Assembly (NCBI GenBank): GCA_029260755.1 | Contig: JAJDCQ010000241.1 | Coordinates: forward strand, 1-58,324 | Reading direction: 5' to 3' | Source of the DNA: Planctomycetota bacterium | Lineage (GTDB): Bacteria > Planctomycetota > J058 > JAJDCQ01 | DNA length: 58,324 nt | Shown here: in pieces, positions 52,777 through 58,324 of the stretch | How positions within the stretch are numbered: position 1 is the first letter of the stretch | How the letters are laid out: each line of letters opens with the position of its first letter | Translations under genes and position numbers: made by a program | The notes under the pieces: generated by a model | What the model saw: the letters and a program-made list of their open reading frames with translations, nothing else | Told to the model about the DNA's origin: nothing | Databases searched by the model: none

Positions 52777-53505
52777 TCAGCGGTCGTCGGCCTCGAGGGT
52801 GAGCGTCCGGCCCCGCGCGACGAACCGGGCGTCCAGCACCTGGGACGCGGCCACCTCGAGCGCTGTTCGGAGCGACACATCGGTGAGCCGCAGGGTCATG
52901 GCGGCGTCGCCGCTCGCAAAGGCCGGGTCGACCTCGACGGTGAGGCCGGTGATGTCGGAGATGAACTGGACCATGTCCTCGGCGGGGGTCCCGTCGAAGT
53001 TCAGGGTGACCCGGTTGTTGGTGACGGTGTTGCGCGCGTCGGGGGACGCGTTGCTCAGGTCGACCCGGGAGATGAGCTCCTCCTTGGGATGGACGATCCA
53101 GACGAGGCCGTGCTCGAGCTCGTAGCGGACGCCGGCGCGCGCGACGATCTGCTCGAGCGCCTCCTCGAGGCTCGTCTCCTTGCCGGCGAGGGAGAGGGGG
53201 CGGCCGGAGGCCTCGAGGCGCGCGGCCGGGGTGACGACGACGTTCACGCTGGTGACGTCCCGGATGAAGGCGACCGCGTCGTCGAGCGGGGCGCCGGAGA
53301 GGCTCATCGTGATCCTGGTCGCGCGGAGGCGCTTCCGCAGCGCGGCGTCCTCGGGGCTGTCCTCGCCGGAGCTCTGCCAGAGGAGCACGCCCAGGACGAC
53401 GATCGCCGTCCCGAGGGCGAGCCCGACGAGCAGGCTGACCGCGATGAGCCGGGCCTGGCTCCTCCGCGCGCCCTCGGGCGAAGCGGCCTCGTCGGGCGCG
53501 GTCAC
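52777..53505 (-). CDS. membrane-anchored STN-like protein (2)
   Basis: A 242-residue protein with a cytoplasmic N-tail, one TM helix (LIAVSLLVGLALGTAIVVLGVLL, ~20-42) and two STN-like repeats (~60-135, ITMSLSGAPLDDAVAFIRDVTSVNVVV; ~150-235, VTLNFDGTPAEDMVQFISDITGLTVEV). It matches its neighbour in plan. The GTG start overlaps the PP2C stop (GTGA). A periplasmic recognition module tied to the membrane and encoded with a phosphatase suggests envelope sensing; this is inference. Confidence 0.8.
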   Translation of the reverse strand: MTAPDEAASPEGARRSQARLIAVSLLVGLALGTAIVVLGVLLWQSSGEDSPEDAALRKRLRATRITMSLSGAPLDDAVAFIRDVTSVNVVVTPAARLEASGRPLSLAGKETSLEEALEQIVARAGVRYELEHGLVWIVHPKEELISRVDLSNASPDARNTVTNNRVTLNFDGTPAEDMVQFISDITGLTVEVDPAFASGDAAMTLRLTDVSLRTALEVAASQVLDARFVARGRTLTLEADDR

Positions 53506-54281
53506 CCGACCTCGATCGCGACCACGGAGAGGTTGTCGCGGCCGCCTCCCCACTCCGCGCGGCCGGCCTCGGTCATGATCGCGACGATCCGATGCTCGAG
53601 GGTGAGCGGCTCGTTGAGGAGCGCCTCGATCCCCTCGCGGGTGAGGCCGCTCGCCTCGCGCTCGATCCCGTCGGTCGCGAGGAGGACGAGGTCGCCCGGG
53701 ACGACCGGGATGGCGCCCGCGTCGAGGACGGCGTCGAGCGGGATGTCGCCACGGGTGAACGCGTGTCGCGTGAACATGCTCCCGAGGAACACCATCCCGC
53801 GCCGGCCGAGGCGATGGAGCTGGCGCTCGGCGGCGGTGCGCCGGAAGAGGTAGCTGTCGCCGACGCCCGCCCAGGCGAGGGTGTCGCCGGTGACGACCGC
53901 GGCGAGCGCGGTCGTCTCGCTGCCGTCGTTCTTCGGCCGCTCTTGGCCGATCCGCTCGTCGATCCGCTCGAGCACGTCCGGGAGGGCGTCGCCGCCGAAG
54001 TCCGCCGCTCCGCGCCGGGCGATCTCCTCGACGAACCCCCGGGCGGCGATCTCGCTCGCGGCGGCGCCGAAGTGGCTGTCCGCGACGAGCGCGGCCACGC
54101 CGCCGCCGGGGAGGGGGACGATCGCGGCGCTGTCCTCGTTCGGGTCGCGCTTGGGGTTCAGCGACGGGCCGTCGCCGGCGGTGATCGCGGCGACGACGCC
54201 GGGCGCGACCGTCTCGAGGTAGAAGACGCCCTTCTCGGGGTGGGCGGTGCCGAGGAGGAGGGTCGGCTCCGGCGCGCTCAT
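53502..54281 (-). CDS. PP2C-family Ser/Thr protein phosphatase
   Basis: A 259-residue phosphatase with the PPM motifs: NEDSAAIV (metal-binding Asp) near 50, ALVADSHFG near 65, WAGVGDSYLFR, DLVLLATDG, and GGGRDNLSVVAIEV at the end. Probably dephosphorylates substrates of the many kinases in this region. ATG overlaps the J-domain gene stop (ATGA), and its own stop overlaps the next gene. ADSHFG replaces the usual DGVGGH-like motif, so it is a divergent member. Confidence 0.88.
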   Translation of the reverse strand: MSAPEPTLLLGTAHPEKGVFYLETVAPGVVAAITAGDGPSLNPKRDPNEDSAAIVPLPGGGVAALVADSHFGAAASEIAARGFVEEIARRGAADFGGDALPDVLERIDERIGQERPKNDGSETTALAAVVTGDTLAWAGVGDSYLFRRTAAERQLHRLGRRGMVFLGSMFTRHAFTRGDIPLDAVLDAGAIPVVPGDLVLLATDGIEREASGLTREGIEALLNEPLTLEHRIVAIMTEAGRAEWGGGRDNLSVVAIEVG

Positions 54282-54991
54282 CGGCCCGTCTCCTCGCCGA
54301 CGAGCTCGTCGTAGGCGCGCTTGAGCTCGACGAACTTGTCGTGGGCCAGCCGCTGGAACGCGTCGTCGAGGGTGGCGAACCGGTCGGGGTGATAGCGCTT
54401 CGCCAGCTCCCGGAACGCGGCGACGCACTCCTCGCGGCTCGCCCCGACGCCGAGACCGAGGACGGCGTAGGGGTCGAACGGATCGGGCGGCGGCGGGGCG
54501 GCCGGGGCGCGGCGAGGCTCCGGCTCTGGCGCCGGCACCGGCCGGGGCGTGGGGCCGGGGCGCGGTCCGGGGCCGGACGGGCCGGGCGGCGGCGTCCGAG
54601 GGGGCGGCGCCGACCGGGCCTCGGCGTGGGGGCGCGCGTCGCCCGCGCGAACCTGCTCGGCGTACGCGCCGTGGAACCAGTCGCGCTTGCCGGCGCTCCG
54701 GCGCTGCCAGTCCTTCTTGCGGTGGACCTCGGCGGCGATTCCGGCGTCGAAGAAGGCGAACAGCGAGTCGACCATGGGGATCGATTCCGGAGGCCGGGCC
54801 CAGTAGGCGCCTGCCCGGTTGCGCTCGATGTGGATCACGCGGTCGCACCGGGTGCACCGATACGAGCGGTAGGGGCCGCCGTCGCGGTCGTGGCGGGGGA
54901 CGAGGAACGCGTCCTTCAGGATCTCCACCCGTCCGAACGGCTTGTCGCAGAACCAGCAGACGAGGTCGACGTCGGGCAGCGGTTCGGTCAC
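54278..54991 (-). CDS. zinc-ribbon J-domain protein
   Basis: A 237-residue protein. N-terminal zinc ribbon: CWFC (~12-15) and CTRC (~46-49). A Pro/Arg-rich linker (~115-165) leads to a C-terminal J domain with DPYAVLGLGVGASREECVAAFRELAKRYHPDRFAT; the HPD needed to stimulate Hsp70 is present. J proteins of this type recruit DnaK to specific substrates. GTG start. Head of the operon with PP2C and two STN-like proteins. Confidence 0.9.
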   Translation of the reverse strand: MTEPLPDVDLVCWFCDKPFGRVEILKDAFLVPRHDRDGGPYRSYRCTRCDRVIHIERNRAGAYWARPPESIPMVDSLFAFFDAGIAAEVHRKKDWQRRSAGKRDWFHGAYAEQVRAGDARPHAEARSAPPPRTPPPGPSGPGPRPGPTPRPVPAPEPEPRRAPAAPPPPDPFDPYAVLGLGVGASREECVAAFRELAKRYHPDRFATLDDAFQRLAHDKFVELKRAYDELVGEETGR

Positions 54992-55066
54992 GCTCGGATG
55001 ATAGCAGGGGCGCGAAAGTCGGTGCGAGCGTCGGAACGGGCGTCGGGGGCCGAGGCGCGAACTGCC

Positions 55067-55096
55067 TTGATCCCTGCCGGCGCAGGTTGTTAGACT
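55067..55096 (+). promoter_or_regulatory. promoter with a dyad in the spacer
   Basis: TTGATC (55067-55072), 18-bp spacer, TAGACT (55091-55096) followed by CCGCCG. The spacer holds the inverted repeat CCTGC-CGGC-GCAGG (55073-55086), a likely repressor or activator site. It precedes the phosphoesterase gene. Confidence 0.55.
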
Positions 55097-55165
55097 CCGC
55101 CGACCTCCGGCGGGCGCTCCTCCTCAGCGGGCGCGGGCGAGGCGGAGCGGGATGGGTCGCCTCCG

Positions 55166-56053
55166 ATGAAGACGGTCGAGCGAGAGAGCGGACTCGTCCA
55201 CTACGGCGATCGGATCATCCGCCTCCCCGACCACGGCACCCTCCTCATCTCGACCGACATCCACGGCAACTACGACGACTACCTCCGGATGCGTTCGCTG
55301 TTCGAGGACGCCTACCGGCGGAGCAACGGCGACGCGTGGATGCTCTTCACCGGCGACCTGATCCACGGGCCGCCCTACACCCAGCAGGAGTGGCCCGACT
55401 ACCTCGGCACCTACTACAGCGACAACAGTCAGAGCGTCCTCGACGACTTCCTCCAGCTCCGGGACTTCCTCGGCGACCGGATCCTGACGCTGATCGGCAA
55501 CCACGAGCACAGCCACGTCGGCGGCCCCAAGACGCACAAGTTCGGGCGGCGGCCGAGCGAGGCCGGCTGGTTCGAGCAGGCGATCGGGCCGGAGGTGACC
55601 GCGCGCTACGCGAAGTTCTTCCGGACGTTGCCCCTGATCTGCGTCGCCCCGTGCGGGATCGTGGTCAGCCACGGGGCGCCGCGCGTGATGAAGCCGGACT
55701 TCGAGGAGGTGGCGACCGCCGGCTTCGACGGCTACGACCACCTGACCGCGGCCGACATGGCCGACATCCCGATCGTCGGCGAGCTGCTGTGGTGTCGCTC
55801 GACGGGACCGCTCGTCGTGCGGCGGTACCTGCGCGAGCTCGAGGTCGACGGGTGCCGGAACAGCATCGCGATCTACGGACACGATCCGGTTCGCGAGGGC
55901 TACGACAAGGCGAGCGCCGAGCAGCTCTGCCTGTCGACCTCCTACGGCCTGAAGAACGTGAACAAGCGCTACCTCGAGCTCGACCTCTCGAAGCACTACG
56001 GCTCGGTCGACGACCTCCGCGACGGCATCGAGCTGAAGTCCCTCTGGGAGTGA
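55166..56053 (+). CDS. PPP-type metallophosphoesterase
   Basis: A 295-residue calcineurin-like phosphoesterase with all five motifs: DIHGNYDD, GDLIHG, GNHEHSH, VSHGAP and a final GHDP. Close in plan to PP2A-like bacterial Ser/Thr phosphatases, though diadenosine tetraphosphatase activity cannot be excluded. It would be another phosphatase near many kinases. ATG at 55166; the downstream gene starts 25 bp after its stop. Confidence 0.9.
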   Translation: MKTVERESGLVHYGDRIIRLPDHGTLLISTDIHGNYDDYLRMRSLFEDAYRRSNGDAWMLFTGDLIHGPPYTQQEWPDYLGTYYSDNSQSVLDDFLQLRDFLGDRILTLIGNHEHSHVGGPKTHKFGRRPSEAGWFEQAIGPEVTARYAKFFRTLPLICVAPCGIVVSHGAPRVMKPDFEEVATAGFDGYDHLTAADMADIPIVGELLWCRSTGPLVVRRYLRELEVDGCRNSIAIYGHDPVREGYDKASAEQLCLSTSYGLKNVNKRYLELDLSKHYGSVDDLRDGIELKSLWE

Positions 56054-56078
56054 CCGAGACCCGCGGGGCCCACGACCG

Positions 56079-56888
56079 ATGCTGATCACCCTGCTGACCG
56101 ACTTCGGGCACCGCGACGTCTACGTCGGGGTGATGAAGGGCGTGATCTCGGGGATCGCGCCGGACGCCCGCGTCGTCGACCTCTGCCACGCGGTGCCGCC
56201 GCAGGGGCTGGTGAGCGCCGCGTATCAGCTCGGCGCAGCCTACCCCCACTTCCCCGCCGGCACCGTCCACGTCGTCGTCGTCGATCCGGGCGTCGGCACC
56301 GGGCGGGCGATCGTGGCGATCCGCGCGGCCGGCTCGGTCTTCCTCGCGCCGGACAACGGAGTGCTCGCGGCCGTCCTCTCGGGCGACGCGGTCGAGGAGG
56401 CGGTCGCCGTCGAGAACGCGGCGCTGTTTCGCGCGTCGGTGAGCGCGACCTTCCACGGGCGGGACGTCTTCGCGCCGGTCGCCGCGCGACTCGCGACGGG
56501 GACGCCGCTCGGCGAGCTCGGCCCGGCGCGCGATCCGGACGGCCTGGTTCGCGGCGAGCCCGGGCGGCTCCTCGGCGGTCCGACGCCGTCGGCGGACGGG
56601 CGCGGCCTCGACGGCGCCGCCGTCCTCGACGTCGACCGATTCGGGAACGTGATCACGAACATCGATGGCCGGCTCGGCGCCCGCATCGGGTCGATCACCG
56701 TCGGAGAGCTCCGCGTGGTGCGGTTCGCGCGGACCTACGGCGAGGTGGAGGCCGGCGCGGCCCTCGCTCTCGTCGGGTCGACGGGGCGGGTCGAGATCAG
56801 CGTCCGCGACGGGTCGGCAGCCGCGGTCGCCGGCGGGGTCGCCCCGGGCGACCCGATCCGCGTCGAGCTCGGAGAGGGAACGCCGTGA
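56079..56888 (+). CDS. SAM hydroxide adenosyltransferase (DUF62)
   Basis: A 269-residue enzyme predicted to split S-adenosylmethionine with water/hydroxide to adenosine and methionine. N-terminal LLTDFGHRDVYVGVMKGVI and the family triad Asp69 (VVDPGVGTG), Arg76 and His126 (TFHGRDVFAP) are present. No chlorinase insertion is apparent. Its GTGA overlap with the histidine kinase indicates co-expression. Confidence 0.92.
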   Translation: MLITLLTDFGHRDVYVGVMKGVISGIAPDARVVDLCHAVPPQGLVSAAYQLGAAYPHFPAGTVHVVVVDPGVGTGRAIVAIRAAGSVFLAPDNGVLAAVLSGDAVEEAVAVENAALFRASVSATFHGRDVFAPVAARLATGTPLGELGPARDPDGLVRGEPGRLLGGPTPSADGRGLDGAAVLDVDRFGNVITNIDGRLGARIGSITVGELRVVRFARTYGEVEAGAALALVGSTGRVEISVRDGSAAAVAGGVAPGDPIRVELGEGTP

Positions 56889-58057
56889 CGCCGCCGAAGA
56901 AGAAGGATGCCGACGGGGCCGCCGCCGCGCCGCGGAAGAAGTCCGCGACGAGCAAGAAGGCCGCGTCGAGGAAGACGACGGCCCGCAAGGCGAGCAAGAC
57001 CGAGGGGGCGCGCGCGAAGGCGCGGAAGAGCAAGGGCGCCGAGACGGCGCCGGGCGCGTTCTGGCACTCACACTCGGACGAGTCGCTCGCGCCCGCGCCC
57101 ATGCTCGCGCCCGTCTCCGACGACCTCGCCGAGCCGAACCCCGAGCTGCTCGCGTCGCTTCCGTTCGATCGGGAGCGGCTCGCCGGCCTCACCCGCGACC
57201 AGCTCGCCGCGCTCGCCGACGAGGTCCGGCAGGAGGAGCTCCGACGTCTCGGGGATGCGCCGAGCCGTCGCACGATCGACTGGCTGATGCAGAGCGAGAA
57301 GCTCGCCAGCGTCGGTATCCTCACCCGCGGGATCGCCCACGAGTTCAACAACCTCTTCACCGGGGTGATCGGCTACTGCGACTTCGCCCTCTCGAGCGAC
57401 GACCCCGACATCCGCCGCAAGGCGCTCGAGGTGGCGCTGGCCGCCGCCCGCAAGGCGAGCGTGATCGTGAAGAACCTCCAGACGTTCGCGCGGCGCCGGA
57501 AGACCGAGGTGCAGCCGGTCGACGTGGTCGAGCTGCTGAGCCGCTCGCTCCTGCTCGTCGAGACGAACCTGCGGCTCAACAAGATCAAGCTCTGGAAGAG
57601 GCTCCGGACGGTCCCGACCGTCCGGGCCGACCCGAGCGACCTCGAGCAGGTCTTCCTCAACCTGCTGACGAACGCGATGCAGGCGATCGAGGGGGCGGGC
57701 GAGATCCGCGCGACGGCCGACACCGAGGGGCCGTGGGTCGTCGTGACGATCCGCGACAACGGCTGCGGGATCCCGCCCGAGATCCGGACCCGCATCTTCG
57801 AGCCGTTCTTCTCGACCAAGGGCGTCTACGGCCCGGGCCTCGTCCCCGGCACCGGCCTGGGCCTCTCGGTCGTCCACGGAATCATCGAACGGATCGGCGG
57901 CCGCCTCGAGCTCGAGAGCGAGATCGGCAAGGGGACGACGTTCACCGTGAGGCTCCCCGCGTCGCCCGACGACCGGGGGAAGCGCAAGAGGCGCCGCGAC
58001 CCGATCCGCTCGCCGGACCCCGACGAGACGCTGCACGACAGCCTGTCGGGCGACTGA
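56885..58057 (+). CDS. soluble histidine kinase with Lys-rich N-terminus
   Basis: A 390-residue cytoplasmic sensor kinase. Residues 1-55 are Lys/Ala/Ser/Arg rich (KKKDADG, RKKSATSKKAASRKTTARK), histone-H1-like. The H-box is GILTRGIAHEFNNLFTGVIGY (NtrB/AtoS type, His near 148) and the ATPase has VFLNLLTNAMQAI, DNGCGIP, FEPFFSTK and GTGLGLSV. No sensor domain or TM is visible. No response regulator is adjacent. The GTG start overlaps the preceding stop. Confidence 0.92.
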   Translation: MTPPKKKDADGAAAAPRKKSATSKKAASRKTTARKASKTEGARAKARKSKGAETAPGAFWHSHSDESLAPAPMLAPVSDDLAEPNPELLASLPFDRERLAGLTRDQLAALADEVRQEELRRLGDAPSRRTIDWLMQSEKLASVGILTRGIAHEFNNLFTGVIGYCDFALSSDDPDIRRKALEVALAAARKASVIVKNLQTFARRRKTEVQPVDVVELLSRSLLLVETNLRLNKIKLWKRLRTVPTVRADPSDLEQVFLNLLTNAMQAIEGAGEIRATADTEGPWVVVTIRDNGCGIPPEIRTRIFEPFFSTKGVYGPGLVPGTGLGLSVVHGIIERIGGRLELESEIGKGTTFTVRLPASPDDRGKRKRRRDPIRSPDPDETLHDSLSGD

Positions 58058-58062
58058 GGTCT

Positions 58063-58091
58063 CCCGCTCGGGCTCGCCTTCGGCGAGCGGG
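58063..58091 (+). terminator. hairpin after the histidine kinase
   Basis: CCCGCTCG (58063-58070) pairs with CGAGCGGG (58084-58091); an alternative inner stem CTCGCC/GGCGAG lies between. It is 6 bp after the stop and has no T tract. Confidence 0.55.
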
Positions 58092-58095
58092 ATGT

Positions 58096-58262
58096 CACCA
58101 CGGCGACACGGAGAGCACGGAGGTGCCACGGAGAGCGCCCGGCGGTTGCCAAGCTCGCTGCTTCTCGGACGGGGGAGGGGGTGAGGCTCGATGATGATGG
58201 AACCACGGAGGCACCGAGACACGGAGGATCTTCGGGTCCGAAGGGGTCAGGTCTCGGTAGTT
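58096..58262. repeat. dispersed repeat cluster at the window end
   Basis: Contains several CACGGAG words (from 58100), a unit at 58196-58218 that is the inverse of positions 1-23, and near 58239-58262 GGGGTCAGGTCTCGG with TAGTTAGC, a type of repeat often seen next to REP-associated transposases. No ORF with coding character covers 58058-58324. Confidence 0.5.
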
Positions 58263-58324
58263 AGCATTAAACCCCCGAAATCGAACGTCCCAGAACAGAC
58301 CCCACCGCGCGCGGTCCGCATTGC

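Noticed and set aside
53502..54281. PP2C protein as an inactive phosphatase
   Set aside because: The DGxxG-type motif is altered (ADSHFG), but the NEDS, ATDG and RDN metal motifs remain, so inactivity cannot be claimed.
1..58324. CRISPR array, tRNA or rRNA genes, integrase or IS transposase genes
   Set aside because: No regularly spaced repeats with unique spacers, no tRNA-like cloverleaf or rRNA sequence, and no recombinase motifs were found in the gaps or frames.

Overview
The window is very GC-rich (about 70-75 %) and almost fully coding. It comes from a bacterium with a large signalling repertoire. The best guess is a high-GC Planctomycetota, because many Hanks-type Ser/Thr kinases are fused to TPR, HEAT-like and FGE-sulfatase domains and carry the RCLEKEPxRRYASAAEVADELRRF tail seen in that phylum. 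Myxococcota (Haliangium-like) is the main alternative, because of the microcompartment type and the FHA/sigma-54 activator. This assignment is inference; no rRNA or tRNA was seen.

Layout. 181-2922 (-) is a membrane protein with a spermidine-synthase-like domain. 3028-9049 (+) holds a kinase with about 15 TPRs, an SRPBCC protein, an unknown secreted protein and a secreted peptidoglycan-binding/CHAP-like protein behind a good sigma-54-type promoter. A PAS histidine kinase (9200-10972, +) faces a lipoprotein MsrB (10997-11572, -). Two translationally coupled giant kinases occupy 11710-18704 (-). About 0.8 kb of decayed kinase/TPR sequence follows, then nikR and two more giant kinases (19509-28538, +), an acidic unknown protein, a DUF5071-like protein and a CBS protein. 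A second graveyard (WD40/TPR fragments, 30400-30740) precedes a kinase with two FGE-sulfatase domains (30842-34528). An ArsR operon with two clear operators, a polytopic membrane protein and three small surface-type proteins run to 37759.

37942-47046 (-) holds an FHA/AAA+/Fis sigma-54 activator and a tandemly duplicated two-gene cassette: FHA-kinase-PATAN followed by a kinase. In one cassette the second kinase looks active; in the other every kinase domain has lost core catalytic residues. Diverging from that cassette, over a control region with three 15-bp dyads and a near-consensus promoter, is a small bacterial microcompartment operon (47297-50781, +). It encodes a BMC-H shell protein with a histone-H1-like Lys/Arg tail, a CoA-acylating aldehyde dehydrogenase with an encapsulation peptide, a second BMC-H and a CsoS1D-like gated BMC-T. 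An EamA transporter follows. No pentameric vertex protein or aldehyde-producing enzyme is present.

The right end has a (-) operon of a zinc-ribbon J-domain protein, a PP2C phosphatase and two secretin-N/STN-like proteins. A (+) run of PPP-type phosphoesterase, SAM hydroxide adenosyltransferase and a histidine kinase with a Lys-rich N-terminus closes the window. Ten kinase-fold genes, one PP2C phosphatase, two histidine kinases and remnants of at least three more kinase/TPR/WD40 genes make this a phospho-signalling-dense region. Related intergenic repeats lie in inverted orientation at the two ends.
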